Assembly (NCBI RefSeq): GCF_001712795.1
Contig: NZ_KV757673.1
Coordinates: 1 to 46,648 of the forward strand
Reading direction: 5' to 3'
Source of the DNA: Nostoc sp. KVJ20
GTDB lineage: Bacteria; Cyanobacteriota; Cyanobacteriia; Cyanobacteriales; Nostocaceae
DNA length: 46,648 nt
In this document: positions 24,383 to 33,343 of the stretch, one piece after another
Layout of the letters: each line of letters starts with the position of its first letter
Position numbering within the stretch: position 1 is the first letter of the stretch
Notes under the pieces: model-generated
Seen by the model: only the letters and a program-made list of their open reading frames with translations
What the model was told of the DNA's origin: nothing
The model's database searches: none
Translations under genes and position numbers: made by a program

Positions 24383-25192
24383 ATGGCAAGAGCAATCGAG
24401 CGAATTGAACGGGATATTGCAGCACTTAAAGAAGCGATTCGGGCGATCGCAGTAGAACTAAAAACCGCCTATGCTAGTTATCTAGCCACCTTGGGACTAG
24501 CTCTACGAAAACAGTTGATTCTCGCGAGTTACCACCTCTGTACCCAAGGGTATCCCGAAAACTTTTTGCATTTGTCATTGAATCAGCGGCAACAATTGCA
24601 ACAAGCCGTCCGCAGCTTGGGTCAACTGGCAGCTGAACAATTGCTCACTTATATTAAAGGTGAAGAAGCAGTTGGAGATGAGGCAGATGAGGCAGATGAG
24701 GAACTAAATTCCTCCTTGTCCCCCTTGTCTCCAGATACCTCGAATCCTATAGAACTAGCAAAATGGCAACAGAACTTAGAAGAGGTTACGCAAGAAATAC
24801 TGAAAAAAATTTCCCATGATGCTAATCTTTTATTACAAAAATCTGGGGTATTACCCAAAAAATTACCAGAGCCGATTTTAGCAGCAGCGGCAGCAGCGGC
24901 ATCAGAAGCATCTGGTGAGGTAATGCCAGGGCCACCCAACTTATTAAACTTAGTAATTGAAATTGAAAATGAGCAGCAGTCAGAAGATTCTGGTCTGACG
25001 CAAATTATGGCTATTAACCTGCGACTAGGGGAAATTGAATTTGCTGATGTGACACTCTCCTCTGAGCGCAGGCAAATCCGCAGTATTCTAGTTCAGCTAA
25101 ACAAGCTAGGACGAGAGTATCAAAAGAAACATCGAGAAAAGGCGATCGCAGAAGCGGAAGCTGCATGGCGTGCTAGTTGGTTTGAGGATTAG
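24383..25192 (+). CDS. hypothetical helical protein upstream of recG
   Basis: This 269-residue soluble protein has a helical N-terminal part (about 1-90, with several heptad-like stretches), a low-complexity acidic linker, an alanine-rich run near residue 172, and a conserved-looking C-terminal part (NLVIEIENEQ... LRLGEIEFADVTL... ILVQLNKLGREYQKK). I recognise no known domain. The linker at about residues 98-122 is encoded by three copies of GATGAGGCA plus a CCTTGTCCCCCTTGTCTCC tract, typical of intergenic repeats. recG follows after a repeat-rich spacer. Function unknown. Confidence 0.7.
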   Translation: MARAIERIERDIAALKEAIRAIAVELKTAYASYLATLGLALRKQLILASYHLCTQGYPENFLHLSLNQRQQLQQAVRSLGQLAAEQLLTYIKGEEAVGDEADEADEELNSSLSPLSPDTSNPIELAKWQQNLEEVTQEILKKISHDANLLLQKSGVLPKKLPEPILAAAAAAASEASGEVMPGPPNLLNLVIEIENEQQSEDSGLTQIMAINLRLGEIEFADVTLSSERRQIRSILVQLNKLGREYQKKHREKAIAEAEAAWRASWFED

Positions 25193-25300
25193 TCATTTGT
25201 CCTACCCTGCGGGAAGCCGCTAAGGCGTCTATGTCCTTTGTCCAGAGTCAAATGACCAATGACCAATGACTAATGACCAATGACTAATGACTAATAACCA
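25193..25300. repeat. AATGACC/AATGACT repeats before recG
   Basis: About nine copies of the 7-bp unit fill 25248-25312 and run right up to and into the recG start codon (the recG ATG lies within AATGACTAATG). The ribosome-binding region of recG is therefore made of repeat sequence. Confidence 0.75.
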
Positions 25301-27787
25301 ATGACTAATGAAAAACCAGATTGGATACGATTGCAGAAAGCCTTGGCAATAGAGGCTGAACGGGGCTTTACAGACTTGATGGGTAGAGAATATCGCTTCA
25401 GTGAATTTCTGAGTCTGACTTTGGGCAAATTCCCAACAGGCTTACCCCAAACTGAACGCCGCCGTTGGCAAGGATTAGCGGTGCAATTTGCTAGTTATCC
25501 ACATCTGGCACTGGAAGAAAGACAACACTTAGTAGCAGAAACTCGTAAGTATCTCTCACAACTACAGCAAGAGGAAGAGGGGAAGCAGGGGAGCAGGGGA
25601 GCAGGGGAGCAGGGCAAAACTTATCAAGCTAAAATTCAAAATCCAAAATCTCCAATTTTTACTGAGGTGAGTCGGAGACTTGCACCGAAAATTGAGCAAA
25701 AACTCAGTGATTTACCAGAAATAGGCTTTAAAAAAGCTGATAATTTGGCACGGCTCGGTTTACACACTGTCCGCGATTTGCTTTTCTACTATCCTCGTGA
25801 CCACATTGATTACGCGCGTCAGGTGAATATCCGCGAGTTACAGGCGGGTGAGACAGTGACAATAGTCGCTACAGTGAAACGTTGCAACTGCTTTACTAGC
25901 CCTAAAAATCAGAAATTATCAATTTTAGAACTGATAGTCAAAGATAACAGCGGTCAAATCAAAATTGGTCGTTTTTACGCAGGTACACGCTTTAGCAGTC
26001 GCGCTTGGCAAGAAAGTTTAAAACGCCGTTATCCAGTAGGTAGCATTCTGGCGGCGTGTGGGTTGGTGAAAGAAAGTAAATATGGCTTGACACTGGATAA
26101 TCCAGAACTAGAGGTTTTGGCAAATCCCGGAGATTCGATTGAGTCGCTGAATATTGGGCGGGTAGTGCCAATTTATGGACTGACTGAGGGCGTGGTGGCG
26201 AATACAGTGCGACAGGCGGTAATTGCTGCTTTACCCGCTGCTGCTAACCTGAAAGACCCTCTGCCAAGTGGTTTACGGCAAAAGTATGGTTTGATGGAAT
26301 TGAAAGATGCGATCGCTAATATCCATTTTCCCAGCGATAGCGCCGCTCTGCAAGTTGCCCGTCGTCGCCTAGTCTTTGACGAATTTTTCTACCTACAACT
26401 TGGGTTACTGCAACGTCAGCAGCAAGCAAGAGCGATTCAAACCAGCGCCATCCTGGTTCCACGGGGTCAACTTGTAGAGAAATTTCACGAAATACTGCCT
26501 TTTCAACTAACTGGCGCACAGCAACGAGTCCTCAATGACATTCTCAACGATTTACAAAAACCTGTACCAATGAATCGTTTAGTGCAAGGTGATGTCGGTT
26601 CTGGAAAAACGGTTGTCGCTGTGCTAGCTATCCTCGCAGCAATTCAATCTGGCTACCAAGCGGCGCTGATGGCTCCCACAGAAGTTTTGGCAGAACAACA
26701 TTATCGCAAGTTAGTTGGCTGGTTTAACCTCTTGCATTTGCCAGTGGAATTACTGACAGGTTCCACCAAAACTGCGAAACGAAGACAGATACATTCTCAG
26801 TTAAGCACCGGTGAATTACCTCTATTAGTAGGAACCCATGCCTTGATTCAAGACCCTGTAAACTTTCAGCAATTAGGGTTAGTAGTGATAGATGAACAGC
26901 ATCGCTTTGGGGTAGAACAACGGGCACGTTTGCAGCAAAAAGGCAATCAACCTCATGTGTTAACTATGACAGCTACCCCGATTCCCCGAACCTTAGCACT
27001 GACGATACACGGGGATTTGGATGTAAGCCAAATTGATGAGTTACCACCAGGACGACAAAAGATTCAGACAACAGTGTTATCAGGTCAGCAACGCAACCAT
27101 GCTTACGACCTCATCCGCCGAGAAATTGTCCAAGGTAGACAGGTTTATGTGGTTTTGCCCTTGGTAGAAGAGTCAGAAAAATTAGATTTGCGATCGGCCA
27201 CTGATGAGCATCAAAAGCTACAAGAAAGCGTTTTTCCCGATTTTCAAGTGGGGCTGCTGCACGGTCGCATGAGTTCAGCCGATAAGGATGAAGCGATTAC
27301 TAAATTTCGTGATAACCAAACACAGATATTAGTCTCTACTACCGTTGTTGAGGTAGGAGTAGACGTACCTAACGCTACAGTAATGCTCATTGAAAATGCG
27401 GAGCGATTTGGCTTATCACAACTGCACCAACTACGGGGGCGTGTCGGTCGTGGTGCGGCTCAGTCTTACTGTCTGTTAATGAGCAGTTCTAGGAGTCCTG
27501 ATGCTCAACAACGGTTGAAAGTATTGGAACAATCTCAGGATGGTTTTTTCATTTCCGAGATGGATATGCGTTTTCGTGGCCCAGGACAAGTACTGGGAAC
27601 TCGTCAATCTGGAGTGCCAGATTTTACTTTAGCGAGTTTGGTGGAAGATGAGGAAGTTTTACTTTTAGCACGGCAAGCAGCGGAAAAAATAATCGAGATG
27701 GATGCAACTTTAGAGCGCTGGTATTTGATGAAACAAGAGTTAAAGTATCGGTATGAGCGGTTGATGGGTGGGGCAATTTTGACTTAA
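25301..27787 (+). CDS. recG: ATP-dependent DNA helicase RecG
   Basis: RecG remodels stalled replication forks and Holliday junctions. The 828-residue protein is complete: an N-terminal extension typical of cyanobacteria and plants, the wedge/OB domain (about 175-300), Walker A GDVGSGKT near 430, DEQH near 529, TATPIPRT near 555, and the C-terminal helicase half with QLRGRVGRG and the TRP-region MRFRGPGQVLGTRQSG. At residues 91-119 an in-frame segment (EEEGKQGSRGAGEQGK... KIQNPKSP) is encoded by intergenic-type repeats. The start codon lies within an upstream repeat array, so a start slightly further in cannot be excluded. Confidence 0.96.
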   Translation: MTNEKPDWIRLQKALAIEAERGFTDLMGREYRFSEFLSLTLGKFPTGLPQTERRRWQGLAVQFASYPHLALEERQHLVAETRKYLSQLQQEEEGKQGSRGAGEQGKTYQAKIQNPKSPIFTEVSRRLAPKIEQKLSDLPEIGFKKADNLARLGLHTVRDLLFYYPRDHIDYARQVNIRELQAGETVTIVATVKRCNCFTSPKNQKLSILELIVKDNSGQIKIGRFYAGTRFSSRAWQESLKRRYPVGSILAACGLVKESKYGLTLDNPELEVLANPGDSIESLNIGRVVPIYGLTEGVVANTVRQAVIAALPAAANLKDPLPSGLRQKYGLMELKDAIANIHFPSDSAALQVARRRLVFDEFFYLQLGLLQRQQQARAIQTSAILVPRGQLVEKFHEILPFQLTGAQQRVLNDILNDLQKPVPMNRLVQGDVGSGKTVVAVLAILAAIQSGYQAALMAPTEVLAEQHYRKLVGWFNLLHLPVELLTGSTKTAKRRQIHSQLSTGELPLLVGTHALIQDPVNFQQLGLVVIDEQHRFGVEQRARLQQKGNQPHVLTMTATPIPRTLALTIHGDLDVSQIDELPPGRQKIQTTVLSGQQRNHAYDLIRREIVQGRQVYVVLPLVEESEKLDLRSATDEHQKLQESVFPDFQVGLLHGRMSSADKDEAITKFRDNQTQILVSTTVVEVGVDVPNATVMLIENAERFGLSQLHQLRGRVGRGAAQSYCLLMSSSRSPDAQQRLKVLEQSQDGFFISEMDMRFRGPGQVLGTRQSGVPDFTLASLVEDEEVLLLARQAAEKIIEMDATLERWYLMKQELKYRYERLMGGAILT
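25579..25653. repeat. repeat tract inside the recG coding sequence
   Basis: Four copies of an 8-bp unit (GGGGAGCA) at about 25579-25614 are followed by AAAATTCAAAATCCAAAATC at 25631-25650. Both motifs are of the kind otherwise found between genes here; AAAATCCAAAATCC also occurs near 9662-9680. The tract is in frame and falls in a linker between RecG domains. Confidence 0.8.
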
Positions 27788-27952
27788 CATATTTGAGTTA
27801 GTTTAAGAGAGAAACTGACTATGCATTCCTAACTTTTAAAACTAATTTATTCCTTGGAAGTCCCCTAGAGGTTCTTACTGTAGTTGCCGCAAACGAGCCA
27901 AAGCAAGAGTTATGAGAACCAGTGCTGTGCATCTCTATTGCCAGTCGGAGCT
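27788..27952. other. recG 3' spacer, nothing recognised
   Basis: A short convergent spacer between recG and the methyltransferase gene. No strong hairpin or repeat is visible. Confidence 0.4.
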
Positions 27953-28831
27953 TCAACCAGTGTTGTAGACAACATGGGCTATTTTCGTCTGCTTGCCTTT
28001 TAATATTTCCTGAACCTCTTTTGACTCTTGTTCCCGTTGCTTTTGATATTCACTGTGAAGTGAATACAGAATTTCTTGGTCTTGAGATGCTCTAGTATTC
28101 CAATCATCATCACCATATTGCCCCCATTGAGGAATTATGGGGCCACCAAGCACCATTACATAAACAATTCCTGTTGAGTTCAATTGCTCTCTATGCCAAC
28201 GTTCACTTTTGTGAAACGGGATATAGAAACCTACATCAAGCAATGAATCTTCAATTTGATTGCGGTAATCTCCTTGAACATTTTGAGTATCGAAGATAGC
28301 ATAACCACCTGTTTTAAGAGCGTTATAAAAGGTAGTTGCAGCTTGCTTCATACTGGTTGTAGGAAGACCTTGATAAGCTTTAATGTTGAGTATTACATCA
28401 AAGTCGTATTCATCCAATGGCTCACGAAAATCATGAACTAGAAAACGCAGATTAGTTGCTTGGATCTGTTCCAATTGTTCCAATTTAAGGTCAGCATTTA
28501 TTTCTTCAACATTGGAAACTAAAGATGTTATCCCCTGCTGATTCACCTGTCGCAAAAAATCGATCGCCGCAACAGAGACATCACTAGCAAGCACATTACA
28601 ACCTGCATAGGCATAAAAAATAGGTGCAAAATTGATTCCACAACCTGCAAACCAAACCTTGCGTTGTGATTGATTTCTCACGAAGTCTAGAAATCTCAAT
28701 TCAGGTTCATTGTGCCAGGCTGACCAAACTTGAGGCAGGGGGAGCGCATCCGATTGATTAGCCCAATACTGATTCCATTGTTCATGGTTATCCCAATTCT
28801 CTGGAAGTTTACAGTGGCGATGATTTTTCAT
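27953..28831 (-). CDS. SAM-dependent methyltransferase, class I-like
   Basis: The 292-residue protein has a Rossmann-type SAM motif I at about 59-70 (VWFAGCGINFAP) and an acidic residue after the second strand in VLASDVS at 80-86. It then has a motif near FLVHDFREPLDEYDFDVIL. The family resembles thiopurine-methyltransferase-like or tellurite-resistance-like small-molecule methyltransferases, which share the pattern of a Trp-rich N-terminus (WDNHEQWNQYWANQ). The C-terminal 60 residues are charged and variable. The substrate is unknown. It stands alone between recG (convergent) and the glycosyltransferase. Confidence 0.75.
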   Translation of the reverse strand: MKNHRHCKLPENWDNHEQWNQYWANQSDALPLPQVWSAWHNEPELRFLDFVRNQSQRKVWFAGCGINFAPIFYAYAGCNVLASDVSVAAIDFLRQVNQQGITSLVSNVEEINADLKLEQLEQIQATNLRFLVHDFREPLDEYDFDVILNIKAYQGLPTTSMKQAATTFYNALKTGGYAIFDTQNVQGDYRNQIEDSLLDVGFYIPFHKSERWHREQLNSTGIVYVMVLGGPIIPQWGQYGDDDWNTRASQDQEILYSLHSEYQKQREQESKEVQEILKGKQTKIAHVVYNTG

Positions 28832-29084
28832 TTTTCAGGTCAAGTGTAACGAGTCATCTGTTAATATGTTTCCCGAAAATTACTTGACTCTATCGCTTGC
28901 AAGTTAATCTGGCGCTAAATGCCTTAAAGTCGAAGTTTTTTACCCTATGTCGCTTAACTCTTAAAACCCGACATCCTACATCTGTTCACTATCAGAGAGT
29001 CAGGTATTGAGTTGAGATGCGCGACATGACCAACAAACTTTTAACAGTTTGATTACATGGTAATACTTTCCAAAGGTGTTTAAA
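28832..29084. other. spacer, nothing recognised
   Basis: A 253-bp stretch between two minus-strand genes. It presumably holds the methyltransferase promoter. No repeat family or terminator is clear. Confidence 0.4.
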
Positions 29085-30038
29085 TCACGATGCTTGCTGC
29101 ATTTCAGCATAGGCTTGATAAACACCCTTTACGTTGTACCAGTTGAGGAAAATTCGAGCAATTTCTAAAGCTAATTGTGGTTTACCTAAATTAATTAGCC
29201 ATTGCAAAAATGGCGCCATTGTCCGTTCATTCAGTGCGCCATTGAGTGACAAAATTCCCCAAAGTAAACGATGCAGCCAAGTCATTTGAATCATCATTCG
29301 CACTTCCCATGTGGGATGTTTTTGATAAAACAAAACTCCCATGCGTCCGCGTTGAATTTCTTGGTCAATTAATCGGGGAATTTGCTCTAAGTTAAATGCT
29401 GGATGCCAGTGATAGCCAACGGCTTCGGGACATTTAATTAGTGTCAAACCTAGTTTTTTTAGCCGCACACCCAATTCTAAATCTTCCCAGCCATAGAGTT
29501 GAAAGGTTGTATCAAAAAGTCCGGCAGTCTCTAGCCAATACTTAGGAATCGCTACATTTCCCGTAGCAAAAAAGGCTGCTGAAAAATCTGTGACTTTGTA
29601 GGGTTCAGCCGTTGGATTGTTGAAATTACAAGTATTAATAACTGCACCGTAAGTGAAAAAGCGATCGCTCCCTAATTTATCTTTCCCCTCCACTAGCGCG
29701 TTACCATGAGCTTGCAGGAAATTCTTCAGCACCACTAAATCACTATCAATAAAGATAATTGTGTCTCCTAGTGCCTGTTCTACTCCCAAATTCCGAGCCG
29801 CAGCTGGCCCAGCATGATCTTGTTGAAACCAGCGCACATGAGGAAACTCCTCTTTGTGTGCTGCCAACCACTCCAATGTGCCATCAGTAGAACCATCATC
29901 CACCAAGACAATCTCGTAATCAGTAACCGAACTTGGCTGACTCAAATCCTGCACCTCCAAGGCGCGGAGGCACTTTTCTAAAATCGGTTGGCGATTATAA
30001 GTCGGTATCACAACGCTGAAAAACACAGTCTCACCCAC
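29085..30038 (-). CDS. family 2 glycosyltransferase
   Basis: This 317-residue GT-A enzyme opens with FSVVIPTYNRQPILEKCL. It has the nucleotide-binding Asp pair in VLVDDGSTDGTLEWL, the DxD-type metal site in IFIDSDLVV, and the acceptor-side GWEDLELGVRLKKLG motif typical of GT2 enzymes with a C-terminal galactosyl-type domain. It has no membrane spans and is probably cytosolic or peripheral, adding a sugar to a surface polysaccharide, lipid or protein. It is divergent from the PhoX gene across a 739-bp gap. Confidence 0.9.
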   Translation of the reverse strand: MGETVFFSVVIPTYNRQPILEKCLRALEVQDLSQPSSVTDYEIVLVDDGSTDGTLEWLAAHKEEFPHVRWFQQDHAGPAAARNLGVEQALGDTIIFIDSDLVVLKNFLQAHGNALVEGKDKLGSDRFFTYGAVINTCNFNNPTAEPYKVTDFSAAFFATGNVAIPKYWLETAGLFDTTFQLYGWEDLELGVRLKKLGLTLIKCPEAVGYHWHPAFNLEQIPRLIDQEIQRGRMGVLFYQKHPTWEVRMMIQMTWLHRLLWGILSLNGALNERTMAPFLQWLINLGKPQLALEIARIFLNWYNVKGVYQAYAEMQQAS

Positions 30039-30148
30039 AACACTATTTATCCATCTCCAGGATAGGACAGATGAGGCGCTGACACTGTTCCTTACCTAAT
30101 TTGAGTTAAGGAAATAGCAAGGGGTTGATAATTTTTAGTTAATCAATG

Positions 30149-30178
30149 TATAACCTCATCTTAATTATTATGCACTAA
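30149..30178 (+). promoter_or_regulatory. Pho-box-like repeat, distal copy
   Basis: TATAACCT-CAT-CTTAATTA gives two 8-bp units spaced by 3 bases, close to the cyanobacterial Pho-box unit PyTTAAPyPy(T/A). The second unit fits perfectly, the first has one mismatch, and a third unit is poor. It is about 620 bp from the PhoX start and about 110 bp from the divergent glycosyltransferase start, so it could serve either gene. Confidence 0.35.
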
Positions 30179-30344
30179 GCCAACCAATCAATTAATTATA
30201 TTAATTCATAAAAACCAAGTAATTCAAAGTTAATTAGTCATTGGTCACTAGATTTTGGTACATATCTCGTCCATTGTGGGCGGAAAAACTTTGTCTTTCA
30301 TCGGACTAATTTAAACCATGTTAAAGAGTGCGTGTGGTATGTCG

Positions 30345-30365
30345 GAGGATGTTTTAAACGTCCTC
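30345..30365. repeat. palindrome related to the MITE-1 terminus
   Basis: The 21-bp near-perfect palindrome GAGGATGTTTTAAACGTCCT(C) matches the left end of the element at 11283 (GAGGATGTTTGAAAAGTCCT(C) at 11286-11306) at 18 of 21 positions. It may be a solo end or a remnant of the same repeat family. Confidence 0.5.
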
Positions 30366-30529
30366 TGCGAAAAATTATCGCGTCAAATTTGTTTCACCTG
30401 ACATCTTGCACTATTTTTAATAACTCTATTTTCGTAGCTTGACAATTATTGATCACAAAATCGTGATTTTTTAGTGATAAATATGTTTTTCATCAAAAAA
30501 AGTTGTTGATAAATTTAAATTAATCAATA

Positions 30530-30559
30530 TATAACCTGACGTTAATACTTAGTACTTAA
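30530..30559 (+). promoter_or_regulatory. Pho-box-like repeat, proximal copy
   Basis: TATAACCT-GAC-GTTAATAC repeats the distal arrangement with more mismatches, 220-250 bp before the PhoX ATG. Both copies are preceded by TTAATCAAT, so one block seems to be a duplicate of the other. A PhoB-type site fits the downstream gene's expected regulation, but the match is weak. Confidence 0.35.
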
Positions 30560-30777
30560 GTTAAAGAAAACATGATTATTTTAGTCTGCGCAAGCAATAT
30601 CAGCCAGTCTTGATTTGTTATTCGCTGCTATTTATTGGCTGTTAAAAATGTATCAAATCTCAAGAAACATCTAAGTAATTTCTGTAAATATCTAGAGCTG
30701 TTCTTTACGAAATTACTCATGTTATTGAGAGATGAACTGAATAGCAATCTCGTAAGCCTTAAAACGGAGAACAAAGA

Positions 30778-32940
30778 ATGAAAGGACGCTTTCACCCTAA
30801 AAACAATTTGACCCTCAACCCATCCGGTAACGAGTCAATTCGTGATGTGATTGACCGCGTTAGTTTGAGTCGGCGGCGGTTCATCATGACGGCTGTGGGT
30901 ACATCAGTGCTAACTGTTCTGGGTGATGTTTCCATCGGTGGCTTTCTTCAAAGTGTTGATGCAGCGCCAATTCCCAAGGGAACTGGATTTGCTGGCATAG
31001 GCTTCAAGAGCATTCCACCGAATCTACTCAACCCAGCTACAGGACTTCTGGAAAAGGATCTTGTTAGTGTTCCTGAAGGTTACACAGCTAAAGTGCTGAT
31101 TGCTTGGGGAGATCCGATCGCACCTGGTGGCCCAACTTGGCTAGCAGATGCCTCCCAAGATGCCGCTGCTCAAGAAAAGCAGTTTGGTATGCACGCTGAT
31201 GGGATGCACTATTTTACTCTACAGCCAGGGAATGTTGTTGGTCGGACAGTAAGTTCACAAGCAAGATCACTTAGAGGCTTTTTAAATCAGCCCATCAATA
31301 CTGGTCTGCTGTGCGTCAACCATGAGTACACCCAAGAATCAATTTTGCATCCCGATGGTTTGGATGTAGTCACAATTGCCAAGGTACGGAAGTCTCAGGC
31401 TGCTCATGGCGTGTCTGTTGTAGAAATTTCCAAAAACGGCAATGAGTGGAGTTTTAATCGTAATTCGTCTTATGGTCGCCGCATTACCGGCAACACCGAA
31501 ATGCGAGTATCGGGGCCTGCGGCTGGCGATGCATTGTTAAAGTCGAAAAAGTTTAACATTACGCCAACTGGCTCTGTTGATACCGGCACACTCAACGATG
31601 GCTACACCGCTTATGGTACTCTCAACAACTGCGCCAACGGCTACACTCCTTGGGGTACTTACTTGACCTGTGAGGAGAACTGGAACGGCTACTTTGCTAA
31701 TCCCACAGGAGATGTAGTTGCAATTCCAGGCATCGAAAAGTCTGATATCCTGGCAGGACAGAATCGATACGGTGTACCTAGACAGTCTAGCTATCGCTGG
31801 CCAGAAGTTGATCCACGCTTCGATGCCAGCACCAACCCACTCGAACCCCATTTATTCGGCTGGGTGGTTGAGATTGATCCCTACAATCCTCAAAGCAAGC
31901 CAGTCAAGCGTACTGCTCTTGGTCGGTTCAAGCACGAGAGCGCTCAGGTTGTTGTTGATGACAATAACCGTGTTGCTTTCTATCAGGGTGATGACGAGCG
32001 CAACGAATATATCTACAAGTTCGTTTGTGCCCAACCTTTAAATCCCGGAAATCCTTCTGCTAACCGCGATTTGCTCGACAACGGTGTTCTGTACGTTGCC
32101 AAATTCAATGACAACGGTACTGGCAAGTGGATTCCTTTGGTCTACGGTCAGAATGGTTTGACACCAGAAAATGGTTTCAGAAGCCAAGCTGAAGTACTCG
32201 TTAAGACAAGACAAGCTGGCGATCGAGTCGGCGCAACCATGATGGATCGCCCAGAGTGGGTAGCTGTACGCCCTCGGATTGGTGGATATAAAGAGATTGA
32301 AGTCTACTGCACGCTGACTAATAATACTCGTCGTGGCACAACTCCAGTTTCCTCCAACCAGCCAGACGGCACAACAGCAGCAGGCGGTGCGCGTCCTCCC
32401 GTAAATGCTTCCAACCCACGTCCTGACAACCGTTACGGTCACATCATTCGCTGGCGCGAAGATGGACGCAGCGTTACGGCTACAACTTTCAAATGGGATA
32501 TCTTCTTTGAAGCTGGCGACAAAACCAGACCTGAACCAAATCTTCAGGGCAATATTAAAGGTGACGACTTAAGTTCACCAGATGGTCTATGGTTTGACGA
32601 CTTTGGCCGCCTCTGGGTTCAGACTGACCACGCAGGTGATGGTATCGGTGATTTAGTAAACATCGGTAGCAACACTATGTCATGTGCTGACCCCAATACC
32701 AAACAAGTTAGGCGCTTCTTAACCAGCCCTACGGATTGTGAAGTAACTGGTATTACTAGTACACCCGATGGCAAAGCGATGTTTATCAACATCCAACACC
32801 CAGGCGATCGCGGGGATGCCTCGAATCCCACGATCGCCAGCAATTGGCCTAATAGTCAAGGGTATGGCCCATCTGGTCGTCCACGTTCATCAGTGGTAGT
32901 AATTACCCGTAATGACGGTGGCGTTATTGGTGGTCTATAA
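30778..32940 (+). CDS. phoX: PhoX-type alkaline phosphatase, Tat-exported
   Basis: The 720-residue protein belongs to the PhoX/DUF839 family, calcium- and iron-dependent monoesterases that release phosphate from organic esters outside the cell. A twin-arginine signal SRRRFIMTAVG is at residues 31-41, preceded by the long polar N-terminus common in this family. Cys298 in LTCEENWNGYF corresponds to the iron-binding Cys/Glu motif. KHESAQVVVDDNNRVAFYQG and SPDGLWFDDFGRLWVQTD are family blocks of the six-bladed propeller. Pho-box-like repeats precede it and a long inverted repeat follows it. It shares the locus with a second phosphatase of unrelated fold. Confidence 0.9.
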   Translation: MKGRFHPKNNLTLNPSGNESIRDVIDRVSLSRRRFIMTAVGTSVLTVLGDVSIGGFLQSVDAAPIPKGTGFAGIGFKSIPPNLLNPATGLLEKDLVSVPEGYTAKVLIAWGDPIAPGGPTWLADASQDAAAQEKQFGMHADGMHYFTLQPGNVVGRTVSSQARSLRGFLNQPINTGLLCVNHEYTQESILHPDGLDVVTIAKVRKSQAAHGVSVVEISKNGNEWSFNRNSSYGRRITGNTEMRVSGPAAGDALLKSKKFNITPTGSVDTGTLNDGYTAYGTLNNCANGYTPWGTYLTCEENWNGYFANPTGDVVAIPGIEKSDILAGQNRYGVPRQSSYRWPEVDPRFDASTNPLEPHLFGWVVEIDPYNPQSKPVKRTALGRFKHESAQVVVDDNNRVAFYQGDDERNEYIYKFVCAQPLNPGNPSANRDLLDNGVLYVAKFNDNGTGKWIPLVYGQNGLTPENGFRSQAEVLVKTRQAGDRVGATMMDRPEWVAVRPRIGGYKEIEVYCTLTNNTRRGTTPVSSNQPDGTTAAGGARPPVNASNPRPDNRYGHIIRWREDGRSVTATTFKWDIFFEAGDKTRPEPNLQGNIKGDDLSSPDGLWFDDFGRLWVQTDHAGDGIGDLVNIGSNTMSCADPNTKQVRRFLTSPTDCEVTGITSTPDGKAMFINIQHPGDRGDASNPTIASNWPNSQGYGPSGRPRSSVVVITRNDGGVIGGL

Positions 32941-32987
32941 AGACTAATAAGAACGGATTCATTTAGCAAAGTATCTTAAATAGTTTT

Positions 32988-33037
32988 AAATCACCTTAAT
33001 TCTTGACTCTAAACACGGGCAAGGATTAAGGTGATTT
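32988..33037 (+). terminator. long inverted repeat downstream of PhoX
   Basis: AAATCACCTTAAT at 32988-33000 pairs perfectly over 13 bp with ATTAAGGTGATTT at 33025-33037. TCTTG/CAAGG extends the stem inwards with one mismatch. There is no T-run, so it may stabilise the PhoX mRNA end rather than terminate. Confidence 0.6.
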
Positions 33038-33083
33038 ACTTACAGGGAATGTATTCCAAGAGGGCTGCTTCCTCTAGTCAAGC

Positions 33084-33242
33084 CATTGGAGGCCGAGCCT
33101 CCAATGATGGTTTCCCAGCCTGGAGGCTGGGAACCAGTCAATATTACTTATAGCTAAATGGCAGTAAGAAAAGCCCAAAGGCTTGGTCGTCTCGTTCCCA
33201 GCCTGGAGGCTGGGAATGTATTTAAAAGAGGCTCTGCCTCTT
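33084..33242. repeat. cluster of four palindromic repeats
   Basis: Four hairpins are close together: CATTGGAGGC-CGA-GCCTCCAATG (33084-33106), GGTTTCCCAGCC-TGGA-GGCTGGGAACC (33109-33135), TTCCCAGCC-TGGA-GGCTGGGAA (33195-33216) and AAGAGGC-TCT-GCCTCTT (33226-33242). The second and third are copies of one another. They occupy the convergent space between PhoX and the PEP-CTERM gene. They look like dispersed GC-rich palindromes, not an operator. Confidence 0.75.
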
Positions 33243-33343
33243 GTAAAGCTACTAGAGGCAGCAGCCCTTCCAGAATGGATTAGAGGCTTGTTCCAGTCAG
33301 AGCAAGGGCTGTATCTTTTCTTAATGCCATTCACTTATAGTTA

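Larger units (their letters stand above)
30039..30777. other. divergent 739-bp gap between glycosyltransferase and PhoX
   Basis: No gene is supported here. It holds two related blocks that begin TTAATCAAT(G/A)TATAACCT, at 30139 and about 30520, both resembling Pho boxes. It also contains a GAGGATGTTT-type palindrome at 30345-30365 related to the end of MITE-like element 1, and a few AGTCATTGGTCA repeat units near 30237. The long AT-rich leader before the PhoX ATG has no visible hairpin terminator. Confidence 0.5.
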
